Origin: Elusimicrobiales bacterium
GTDB taxonomy: Bacteria > Elusimicrobiota > Elusimicrobia > Elusimicrobiales > UBA9959
NCBI GenBank assembly: GCA_026419335.1
Contig: JANZZP010000082.1
Coordinates: 1 to 23,340, forward strand
Length of the DNA: 23,340 bases
Direction of reading: 5' to 3'
The position numbers were made by a program, and so were the translations under genes. Numbering within the stretch: position 1 is the stretch's first letter; each line of letters starts with the position of its first letter. Positions 1 to 6,808 of this stretch are shown here, piece by piece. The notes under the pieces were generated by a model that searched no databases, was not told where the DNA came from, and saw only the letters and a list, made by a program, of their open reading frames with translations.

Positions 1-523
1 GCAATATTTGACTGTTCCTGTTATTACCAAAAGTAGATATTATCAAACTATAAAAGATGTTGAGATAAACAATACTTTTAATTGGAGAATTGAACATTTG
101 AAAGCAATAGAGACAAATTACAAAAAAGCTAGATTTTTTGACACATATTTTCCAAAGATAAAAGAGATATATAATAGAGAATATAAATATTTGATTGATA
201 TATCTCTTAACTTGATTGATTTTTTTAAAAAAGAGCTTTCATTAAATACAAAAACTATTTTTTCTTCTTCTTTGAATATAAATTCTAAATCTACTCAAAG
301 ACTTGTAGACATATGTTTAAAAATTAGTGGCGATGTTTATCTTTCTGGTATAGGTGCCAAAAAATATTTAGATGTTAGCATGTTTGAATCTAAGAATATA
401 AAAGTTATATGGCAAGATTTTAAAGTTAAAGAATATAAGCAAGTTTTTGATGGTTTTATACCAGATATGAGTATTTTGGACCTTTTATTAAATTGTGGAA
501 TTGATTCTATAGAATATTTATGA
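1..523 (+). CDS. WbqC-like family protein, 5' partial
   Basis: The reading frame is open to the left edge, so the N-terminus is missing. A TTG at position 8 is in frame but is unlikely to be the true start. About 173 residues remain. They match my memory of the WbqC-like family (Pfam WbqC) along the whole length: an early TVPV...KSRYYQTI..VEI stretch, NWRIEHLKAIETNY, a central RLVDIC, then YLSGIGAKKYLD, a W-Q-D-F segment, and the C-terminal MSILDLLLNCG signature. WbqC proteins often sit in O-antigen or surface-glycan clusters, and their biochemical role is not firmly established. No signal peptide or membrane segment is visible in the part present. The stop TGA overlaps the ATG of the phosphoesterase gene (ATGA, 520-523), so the two genes are probably co-transcribed and translationally coupled. 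Family assignment is confident; function is unknown. Confidence 0.85.
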   Translation, partial: QYLTVPVITKSRYYQTIKDVEINNTFNWRIEHLKAIETNYKKARFFDTYFPKIKEIYNREYKYLIDISLNLIDFFKKELSLNTKTIFSSSLNINSKSTQRLVDICLKISGDVYLSGIGAKKYLDVSMFESKNIKVIWQDFKVKEYKQVFDGFIPDMSILDLLLNCGIDSIEYL

Positions 524-1581
524 AAAAGTTTATTTTTTTCTTTTTAATTTTATCAACTTTTTATATATTGATTCATATATATATTGCAGATTTCTTATCA
601 AAATCTGGTATTGATAGAAATAGAGTAAGGTTTGTTTTATTGTTATTTGCTCTATTTAGCATTTTGTCTTTCTTTTTAAGACGTTTTTTTTATAATGATT
701 TTATCTCATGGTTTTATTTTTTTTGCTTTTTATGGATTGGAATTGCTTTTTTAGCTTTTTTCTTTTTCCTTACTTCTGATATTATTATAAAAATTTTTAA
801 GTTAAGTTATATTAAAGTTTTTGGTATAAATATTTTTCTTTTTCTTCTTATTTTATTGTATTGTGTACTAAAAAGTTTCAGTTTTCCTAATGTGAAAGAA
901 TTAATTTTTTATTCTGATAAAATAGATAAAAATTATTCGTTTTATTTTATATCGGATTTACACCTTGATTTTAAATTTAAAAATAGAATTTTTAAGAATA
1001 TTTTTTCATATATAAATAAATCAGATGGAGAATTTGTAATAATTGGAGGAGATTTTTTTGATCCAGGATTTCAATATCAGGATTTCATGAAGGATATTTC
1101 TAGTAAACCTGTATATTTTGTTAATGGGAATCATGAATATTATTATGGGATTGATAAGGTTTTGTTATATATAGAAAAATTAGGTTTTGTTTATCTAGAA
1201 AACAAAAGCATTACATTTGGTAAACTTAATTTAATTGGTATTGATGATATAAAAACCACACAGCTTTCATTAAGAGATGTTGATAAAATTTTAAATGAGA
1301 ATTATAAAAATGACTACTTGAATGTAATAATCTCTCATCAACCTTTGTATTTTAAAGAGATATCTTCGAGGTATGATGTTATTTATCTTGCTGGACATAC
1401 TCATTGTGGTCAGATATTTCCTTTTCATATTTTTACTAAAATTTTTTATCCATATTTTTGTGGCAATTATAAAAGCAATAGTTCCTTTTTATATGTAAGT
1501 TCAGGTGCAGGATTATGGGGGCCTCAAATGCGTTTGTTATCAAAATCTGAGATTGTGAAGATAACAATAAAGAAAAAATGA
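520..1581 (+). CDS. membrane-anchored calcineurin-like metallophosphoesterase (YkuE/LpxG-like)
   Basis: A 353-residue protein with four hydrophobic segments (about residues 3-24, 36-53, 62-85, 100-118) followed by a metallophosphoesterase domain. All metal-ligand motifs are present: SDLHLD (D146, H148), GGD (D178), GNHE (N204, H205), SHQP (H273) and GHTH (H293, H295). The C-terminal SSGAGLWGPQMRL stretch is typical of the YkuE-type branch. The domain should use two metal ions to hydrolyse a phosphoester or pyrophosphate at the membrane. In Chlamydia a member of this branch, LpxG, is a UDP-2,3-diacylglucosamine pyrophosphatase of lipid A synthesis. Because this organism has LptD, the same role is possible here, but it is an inference. 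Overlaps both neighbours by ATGA, and lacks a Shine-Dalgarno site, consistent with coupling. Enzyme class is sure; substrate is not known. Confidence 0.88.
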   Translation: MKKFIFFFLILSTFYILIHIYIADFLSKSGIDRNRVRFVLLLFALFSILSFFLRRFFYNDFISWFYFFCFLWIGIAFLAFFFFLTSDIIIKIFKLSYIKVFGINIFLFLLILLYCVLKSFSFPNVKELIFYSDKIDKNYSFYFISDLHLDFKFKNRIFKNIFSYINKSDGEFVIIGGDFFDPGFQYQDFMKDISSKPVYFVNGNHEYYYGIDKVLLYIEKLGFVYLENKSITFGKLNLIGIDDIKTTQLSLRDVDKILNENYKNDYLNVIISHQPLYFKEISSRYDVIYLAGHTHCGQIFPFHIFTKIFYPYFCGNYKSNSSFLYVSSGAGLWGPQMRLLSKSEIVKITIKKK

Positions 1582-2360
1582 AAAGGATAATAATATCTAT
1601 TGCTGATTTAATTACTACTTTCATAATAAAAAATAAAGATAATAATTTTTTAAAGGCTGTTTATTCAAAATATAGAAATTTTATTTTAAATGAACAAAAA
1701 TTTACTGATAATATAATTTTTTTGTATTTTGTGGATAATTTGCCTTCTTTTAAAAATATCACACTTAAAAAAAATTTAATAGTTGGTGATGGATTTGTGT
1801 TTGATGAAAATACACTTTATCTTAGAAGGAATTTATATTCTTTTGAAAACTTTCTTAGGGTTTTTTATTCATATAAATTAACTTTTAATAATGGATTTTT
1901 AATACATTCCGCAGGTAGTTTTTTACGTAATGAGGGGTATATTTTTATAGGAAAAAGTGGCTCAGGTAAAACTACAATTTCTGAATTGATTAAAAAGGTT
2001 TTTTACATAGCAAGTGATGAATTATGTGTAGTTAGATTGATAAATGATACTTTTTTGGTTTATACGACACCATTTTGGGGTAATTTTAAAAGACCCTTAT
2101 CACCTAATATATCTTTTAAGTTGAAAAGTATTTATTTTCTTATAAAATCTAAAAAAATTTTTTCAAAAGAAATAGATAGGAATCTTGCTGTAAAAAGGTT
2201 ATTTAAATGTATAGTTAATTTTTCATATGATTATGAAATTACTATTAAGTTAATGGATATTGTTTTTAAACTTTTAGATAAAGTTGAATTTAAAAAATTG
2301 TATTTTAATAAAAATAAAGATAAAGTTATAAATTTTTTAAGATTATCTTTTTATAAATAA
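1578..2360 (+). CDS. HPr-kinase/PEPCK-like P-loop protein
   Basis: A 260-residue protein. The recognisable part is a P-loop, GKSGSGKTT (residues 125-133), preceded by LIHSAG about 20 residues earlier and followed by a SDE segment. This arrangement (HxAG, strand, GxSGxGKTT, then an acidic strand) is that of the HPr-kinase-related ATPase family. True HprK is a different, longer protein with its own signature, and relatives of this short type occur beside peptide-modification or surface-sugar genes; some act as kinases on small peptides. No precursor peptide is seen here. N- and C-terminal parts are Lys/Phe-rich and I recognise nothing else in them. It starts in an ATGA overlap with the phosphoesterase and ends converging with the minus-strand gene, overlapping it by 18 nt. 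ATP binding is likely; the substrate is unknown. Confidence 0.7.
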   Translation: MKRIIISIADLITTFIIKNKDNNFLKAVYSKYRNFILNEQKFTDNIIFLYFVDNLPSFKNITLKKNLIVGDGFVFDENTLYLRRNLYSFENFLRVFYSYKLTFNNGFLIHSAGSFLRNEGYIFIGKSGSGKTTISELIKKVFYIASDELCVVRLINDTFLVYTTPFWGNFKRPLSPNISFKLKSIYFLIKSKKIFSKEIDRNLAVKRLFKCIVNFSYDYEITIKLMDIVFKLLDKVEFKKLYFNKNKDKVINFLRLSFYK

Positions 2361-4286
2361 AACTAATGTTAAAATAACTGCTGGTAAAAAGGTAAGTTTG
2401 ATATTAAAAATTTGAAATATCCATAATTGAAAAATGATTATTGCTATTAAAGAACCAAATGCTTCATATAAATAGCTTTTTATACCAAGTGTTTTTGAAA
2501 CCTTTTTAAAGACACAACCTACATTAAAAGAGGTTATTAAGTTGATAATAATTAAAACTATCTTAGTTTGATAGATATAAGTTAATATAAAAGTTACAAT
2601 TAAAAGAAAACATGATTTTTTTTGGCTCAATTCTAATTTAAAATGTATTCCAATATATAAACCTATCATGATTATTGTAAAAAATAATGATATGTCCGTA
2701 TAAATGTAACCATATTTCATTTGATATATAAGAATACTACCTATTTCATAAAATAATAATGAGAATGATGAAATTATTAAAAGTGATTTTTGTTTTTGTG
2801 TGTTAAAAATTATTATTAGTAAAATCAGAAAGATAAAATAAAACATTAATGGTTTAGTTAATAATTCTATTAAATTTGCAAATACTTTACTTTTTGTAAT
2901 TGTATCTGATAATACTGTAAATTTATATATTTCAAAGATGCTTTCATGATATATTTTTTCAAAATTTAATTCTCTGTTTAAAAGATAATTTGAGTATGAT
3001 TTTTCAAATTTATTTTCTGTTTGAAACTGAACCATCTTTTTATTAGAAGATACAATTATTAAGAAATCATCATAATATGCCTTAACATTGACAAAATATT
3101 TCATAAGTTTAGATATATATATTGAGACTGCTTTGAACTGATATTTAGTTGGAGTATTTGGATATGGAATTATATTTATATAAACTCCATCTTCATTTAA
3201 ATTTTTTTTAACTTTTTCTATAAATGTATTGTTAAATATTGAAGCAGCTGATGGAATAGAAGGAAGGGAAGTTTCTATTATAATAAAATCTATTTTTTTT
3301 CTTGTTGATAAATATTTGAATGGATGTTGATAAATATATTTTATATTTTTGTTATCACTTATTAATTTTTTTTGAATTTCTACAAAATATTTATCCTGAT
3401 TTATATATGTGATATCAAGGTTTGATATATCAGCTAATGTTTTACATGTATAAAGATTTAATGATATGCAAACTATATTTTTTGTTTTTGGTTTAAAAAT
3501 ATTTGAAGCAATAGCTTTCCTTAGAGTAATTTCTTTATCAGATAATGTTAATATTTTTAAGGAATTATAATAGAGGTATTTTTCAGAGAGGTATTCATAT
3601 AATTCTATTCTTCCATATAATGAATCATATGATTCTAATAGTTTTTTATTTAAAAAAGATAGCTTTATACTCCACACAACTATTAAAAAGGATATTAAAA
3701 TGATTATCAGTGAATATATTAGGTATTTTGTCTTCTCTCTTATTAAGGCAATAAAATTTAATATAGAGATAATCAATAAAATTTTAATTGAGTTAAAATA
3801 TAAACTTAAGAAAAATAATGAAATGCCAGCTATAGTAAAGCCAATAGTATCTAAAAGATAAATTTTACTTGTTTTTAGATATTCATCATCTTCTACAGAT
3901 TTGTAGAAATATATTCCGGACATAGAAGTATATATGCTTATGGATATTATTACAATTAAAATTGTTAGAATTGGGGATGGAGATTCACCAAGTGGTGTCA
4001 GATGTGCTTTTAAAATTTTTATAAATGAAAATTGTAGTGTTAATATAAGTGGAGAGAATATATGGAAAAGGACTATAAAGTTTTTAGATAAATTATTTAC
4101 AAATTTTTTAGTTAGATAAGAGAAAAAAGCAGTTGAAATTATCCACCATCCTATAATGAACGATAACAAAAACTCTCCACTATTTAATATTGATATTGCT
4201 TCTCTAAGAATTAGCATTTGAGAAAAAAAGGAGGTTATTCCATATATTATTACTTTAATTTTTAAATCATTTGGAGCGGTATTCAT
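2343..4286 (-). CDS. polytopic membrane protein with degenerate spermidine-synthase-like domain
   Basis: A 647-residue protein: a block of N-terminal membrane helices (about residues 10-210), a soluble domain (about 220-430) and a second block of helices (about 470-647). The first helix region (FFSQMLILREAISIL..GEFLLS) and the domain opening DSLYGRIELYEY (221-232) match the membrane-fused spermidine synthase-like family. The catalytic features are gone. Where AdoMet-binding members have a Gly-rich GGG-type loop this protein has VCISLNLYTC (272-281); the usual ELDP is NQDK (296-299); the GDGR segment is QHPF (320-323); and the acidic catalytic loop reads ETSLPSI. Polyamine synthesis is therefore unlikely, and a structural or transport role is more plausible. 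The gene stands alone, with a good promoter just upstream and no Shine-Dalgarno site. Family is fairly sure; function is unknown. Confidence 0.72.
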   Translation of the reverse strand: MNTAPNDLKIKVIIYGITSFFSQMLILREAISILNSGEFLLSFIIGWWIISTAFFSYLTKKFVNNLSKNFIVLFHIFSPLILTLQFSFIKILKAHLTPLGESPSPILTILIVIISISIYTSMSGIYFYKSVEDDEYLKTSKIYLLDTIGFTIAGISLFFLSLYFNSIKILLIISILNFIALIREKTKYLIYSLIIILISFLIVVWSIKLSFLNKKLLESYDSLYGRIELYEYLSEKYLYYNSLKILTLSDKEITLRKAIASNIFKPKTKNIVCISLNLYTCKTLADISNLDITYINQDKYFVEIQKKLISDNKNIKYIYQHPFKYLSTRKKIDFIIIETSLPSIPSAASIFNNTFIEKVKKNLNEDGVYINIIPYPNTPTKYQFKAVSIYISKLMKYFVNVKAYYDDFLIIVSSNKKMVQFQTENKFEKSYSNYLLNRELNFEKIYHESIFEIYKFTVLSDTITKSKVFANLIELLTKPLMFYFIFLILLIIIFNTQKQKSLLIISSFSLLFYEIGSILIYQMKYGYIYTDISLFFTIIMIGLYIGIHFKLELSQKKSCFLLIVTFILTYIYQTKIVLIIINLITSFNVGCVFKKVSKTLGIKSYLYEAFGSLIAIIIFQLWIFQIFNIKLTFLPAVILTLVLFIKR

Positions 4287-4298
4287 AATATTGAAAAT

Positions 4299-4327
4299 AT
4301 TATATTAGATAAAAATTACTTCATCAA
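4299..4327 (-). promoter_or_regulatory. sigma70-type promoter for the spermidine-synthase-like gene
   Basis: On the minus strand TTGATG (4327 to 4322) is followed after exactly 17 bases by a perfect TATAAT (4304 to 4299). Transcription should begin near 4292, about six bases before the ATG at 4286. There is no Shine-Dalgarno sequence in that short leader, so the message would be almost leaderless. This is the best-matching promoter in the window. Confidence 0.6.
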
Positions 4328-4398
4328 ATGTTTTTAAAGTTCAGTCTTTTATGTTTTTGCTTTTAAATTAAACGAGCGTATATTTTAGGGATCATCTT

Positions 4399-4458
4399 AT
4401 GAATTTAATCAAAATATATTTTTCAAAATTTGCTAAAATATTATATAAGATTTTATAA
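4399..4458 (+). CDS. possible 19-codon leader ORF upstream of rpmE
   Basis: An ATG at 4399 opens 19 codons encoding the cationic, hydrophobic peptide MNLIKIYFSKFAKILYKIL, ending in TAA just before the rpmE Shine-Dalgarno site. AGGGA at 4387-4391 lies seven bases before this ATG, a good ribosome-binding distance. It overlaps the most likely rpmE promoter (4421-4449), so if that promoter is used the ORF is not in the rpmE message. A weaker upstream pair (TTGCTT 4357-4362, TATATT 4379-4384) could transcribe it, but then the AGGGA would lie at or before the transcript start. It may be chance in AT-rich DNA. Confidence 0.15.
   Translation: MNLIKIYFSKFAKILYKIL
4421..4449 (+). promoter_or_regulatory. 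candidate rpmE promoter
   Basis: TTTCAA (4421-4426) and TATAAG (4444-4449) are separated by 17 bases. The start point would be near 4456, leaving an 18-base leader that contains the strong AAGGAG ribosome-binding site at 4463-4468, five bases from the ATG. A second pair, TTGCTA (4430-4435) and TATAAC (4454-4459), is spaced by 18 but would start inside the ribosome-binding site, so it is less likely. Confidence 0.4.
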
Positions 4459-4473
4459 CTTTAAGGAGTAAAC

Positions 4474-4821
4474 ATGAAAGAAAATATACATCCAAAATAT
4501 GAAGTTTCTGAAGTGGTATGTGCGTGTGGTAATAGTTTTATTACGAGATCTACTAAAGGTTCTATAAAGGTTGAGATATGTTCTAATTGCCATCCTTTTT
4601 ATACTGGCAAGCATAAAATTATTGATACTGAAGGAAGAGTAGAAAAATTTAAAAAGAAATATGCTTCATCAGAGGCAAAATCTGATTCTAAACAAAAATC
4701 AAAAACTAAAGTTAAAATGCCTAAAGTAACTCCAGCTCATAGAAAAGCTACACCCACAGGTGTGAAAACTACAATAAAAAAAGTGGAAAAGGAAGATAAA
4801 ACTAAGAAAAAAGCAAAGTAG
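4474..4821 (+). CDS. rpmE: 50S ribosomal protein L31 with long Lys-rich tail
   Basis: Residues 1-62 are a normal zinc-type L31: MKENIHPKY start, then C16, C18, C36 and C39 as the four zinc ligands, and HPFYTGK followed by [14 protein letters not shown]31 bridges the large and small subunits at the central protuberance. The family is usually 65-90 residues; this one has 115. The extra 50 or so C-terminal residues are rich in Lys, Thr, Ser and Pro, have no predicted fold I can see, and probably contact rRNA. AAGGAG sits five bases before the ATG, one of the few strong ribosome-binding sites in the window. The gene is followed within 25 bases by an intrinsic terminator, then by prfA. The order rpmE, prfA, prmC is common in bacteria. 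Confidence 0.95.
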   Translation: MKENIHPKYEVSEVVCACGNSFITRSTKGSIKVEICSNCHPFYTGKHKIIDTEGRVEKFKKKYASSEAKSDSKQKSKTKVKMPKVTPAHRKATPTGVKTTIKKVEKEDKTKKKAK

Positions 4822-4844
4822 TTGTTTTGTAAAATTTAGTTATG

Positions 4845-4876
4845 CCGGATATAAGTCTTTTATATCCGGTTTTTTT
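4845..4876 (+). terminator. intrinsic terminator between rpmE and prfA
   Basis: A perfect 10-bp stem, CCGGATATAA (4845-4854) with TTATATCCGG (4860-4869), a 5-base loop GTCTT, and seven T residues at 4870-4876. This is the only convincing intrinsic terminator in the window. It ends eight bases before the prfA ATG at 4885, so prfA and the genes after it either depend on read-through or begin transcription within the hairpin region. Confidence 0.9.
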
Positions 4877-4884
4877 ATTTTGTT

Positions 4885-5952
4885 ATGGATTTAAGAGTTG
4901 AAAAACGTATAAAAGAAGCAATAGTACGTTTTAAAGAGTTAGAGAATTTATTATCTTCTTCTATGCCATCAGAAATAAAGGATTACAATAATGTTTTAAA
5001 AAAATATTCTGAATTGAAATTTATCTTTGATACTTATGAAAGTTATTTAAAAATAAAAAAAGAAATAGAAGGAATTGTTAATATAATAAAGACTTCATCA
5101 GATGATGAATTAATAAATCTTGCTAAATCGGAATTTGAACATCTTGATGCAAAGAAAAAAGAATATGAGGCTATTCTTAGTTTAAAAACTTTACCTTCAG
5201 ATGAGAGAGATGATAAAAATATTTATCTTGAAGTAAGGGCAGGCGTAGGTGGAGAAGAGGCATCTTTATTTGCTTCTGAACTTTTACGAGCATATACAAA
5301 ATTTGCTCAAAGTTTAGGTATGAGTGTTAGTGTAGAAGATATATCACCAAGCGATTTAGGTGGTATTAAAACAGCAATTGTATATATATCTGAAAATAAA
5401 CCTTTTTGGTGGTTTAGATATGAAGCTGGTGTTCATAGAGTTCAAAGAGTTCCTAGAACTGAGGCGAGTGGAAGAATTCATACATCTACAGTTACAGTAG
5501 CTGTTTTATGTGAAGCAGATGAGAGTGAAATTAAAATAAATTCTTCTGAACTTAAGATAGAAACTTATAGAGCAGGGGGGCATGGGGGTCAGAATGTAAA
5601 TAAAGTAGAAACTGCGGTAAGAATAACTCATATACCAACTGGTATTGTTGTACAATGTCAACAAGAAAGATCTCAATTCCAAAATAAAGAAAGAGCTTTA
5701 AAATTACTTTATGCGCGTTTAAAAGAAATTGAAGAAATGAAAAAAATTGGTACTATATCTGAGGAAAGGAGAAATCAAGTTGGTAGTGGTGATCGATCAG
5801 AAAAAATCCGTACTTATAATTTTCCTCAGAATCGTGTTACTGATCATAGAGTTAACATCTCATGGTTTAATATAGATGAAATAATGGAAGGTAAAATGCA
5901 AAATATGATAGAAGATATAAGGATTGCAATTGCTGAAAATGAAAATATCTGA
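4885..5952 (+). CDS. prfA: peptide chain release factor 1
   Basis: A 355-residue class I release factor that ends translation at UAA and UAG. The GGQ motif that triggers peptidyl-tRNA hydrolysis is at 234-236 within [12 protein letters not shown]. The stop-codon reading tripeptide is P190-R191-T192, fitting the RF1 pattern P-x-T rather than the SPF of RF2. [21 protein letters not shown] and the C-terminal [21 protein letters not shown] are standard family segments. Length equals the usual 355-360. The ATG at 4885 is supported because the next in-frame Met (residue 27) would cut into domain 1. There is no Shine-Dalgarno sequence, only T-rich DNA from the terminator just upstream. The 3' end overlaps prmC, whose product methylates the Gln of GGQ, a classical pairing. 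Confidence 0.97.
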   Translation: MDLRVEKRIKEAIVRFKELENLLSSSMPSEIKDYNNVLKKYSELKFIFDTYESYLKIKKEIEGIVNIIKTSSDDELINLAKSEFEHLDAKKKEYEAILSLKTLPSDERDDKNIYLEVRAGVGGEEASLFASELLRAYTKFAQSLGMSVSVEDISPSDLGGIKTAIVYISENKPFWWFRYEAGVHRVQRVPRTEASGRIHTSTVTVAVLCEADESEIKINSSELKIETYRAGGHGGQNVNKVETAVRITHIPTGIVVQCQQERSQFQNKERALKLLYARLKEIEEMKKIGTISEERRNQVGSGDRSEKIRTYNFPQNRVTDHRVNISWFNIDEIMEGKMQNMIEDIRIAIAENENI

Positions 5953-6808
5953 ATTTATCGAGAAATATAATGATTTAATTCGTAAACTTGAAGGTGGTTT
6001 AAAAGAGTTTGATATTATCGTCAGTTGCTTTTGTAATATAGCTAGATTTTCGACTTTTTTTGATAAAGATTATGATATTCCGCAACATCTTGTTTATAAA
6101 ATATATAAATCTATTAAAAAAAGACTTTCTTTTGAACCACTTTCATGGGTTTTAGAATCACATCAGTTTCTAGATATAAATATAAATGTAAAGAAAGGAG
6201 TATTTGTGCCTCGTCCTGAAACGGAATATCTTGCTATAAAAGCATTAGATTTAAGTAGAAAATTTAAAAACCCAAAAATTCTTGATTATTGTGCTGGAAG
6301 TGGAGTGATAGGTTTATATATAGCTTATAAGAATAAATCTTCATTTGTTTTTGCTATAGATAAATCAAAAAGAGCTTTTAATGTTATGATAGAAAACAAA
6401 AATAAATTTAAACTTAATAATTTTACTCCAATTTTATCGTCTTCAATTAAATATGTAAAAAATTTTTTATTTGATATTATTATTTCAAATCCGCCATATA
6501 TTCCAAATGATATGTATAAAAATCTTGATGAAACTGTAAGGAAAGAACCTAAATCAGCATTATTTGGTGGTAATGATGGATTGGATATGTTTAGATATAT
6601 ATCTTTTAATATTCATAAAGTGTTAAAGCCTGGTGGTTTTTTTATTGCTGAAATAGGAGAATATTATTCCAATGAAATTGTAAAGATATTTAAATTCGTT
6701 TCAGATTCTGTTAAAATAGTTAAAGATATTAATGGTAAAGATAGATATATAGAGGTATTATTTAATGGAATGTTTCATAATAGAAGGTCCAAATATTGTA
6801 ACAGGTGA
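5939..6808 (+). CDS. prmC: release factor glutamine methyltransferase
   Basis: AdoMet-dependent N5-glutamine methyltransferase that modifies the GGQ motif of RF1 and RF2. The AdoMet loop reads [15 protein letters not shown], the substrate-glutamine motif is NPPYIPND, and [10 protein letters not shown] before the first motif is family-typical. Starting at ATG 5939 the protein has 289 residues, close to the family's 280. The start is uncertain: a TTG at 5930 has AAGGA (5919-5923) six bases upstream, whereas the ATG has no well-placed site; TTG 5924 touches the AAGGA and is unlikely. The gene overlaps the end of prfA by 14 nt and the start of murA by 44 nt. The last residues, after [14 protein letters not shown], are a short tail encoded in the overlap. 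Confidence 0.93.
   Translation: MKISEFIEKYNDLIRKLEGGLKEFDIIVSCFCNIARFSTFFDKDYDIPQHLVYKIYKSIKKRLSFEPLSWVLESHQFLDININVKKGVFVPRPETEYLAIKALDLSRKFKNPKILDYCAGSGVIGLYIAYKNKSSFVFAIDKSKRAFNVMIENKNKFKLNNFTPILSSSIKYVKNFLFDIIISNPPYIPNDMYKNLDETVRKEPKSALFGGNDGLDMFRYISFNIHKVLKPGGFFIAEIGEYYSNEIVKIFKFVSDSVKIVKDINGKDRYIEVLFNGMFHNRRSKYCNR

Noticed and set aside
1578..2360. Calling the P-loop protein a true HPr kinase/phosphorylase (HprK)
   Set aside because: It lacks the N-terminal domain and C-terminal signature of HprK as I know them, and no HPr or PTS gene is present. Only the shared P-loop region supports kinship.
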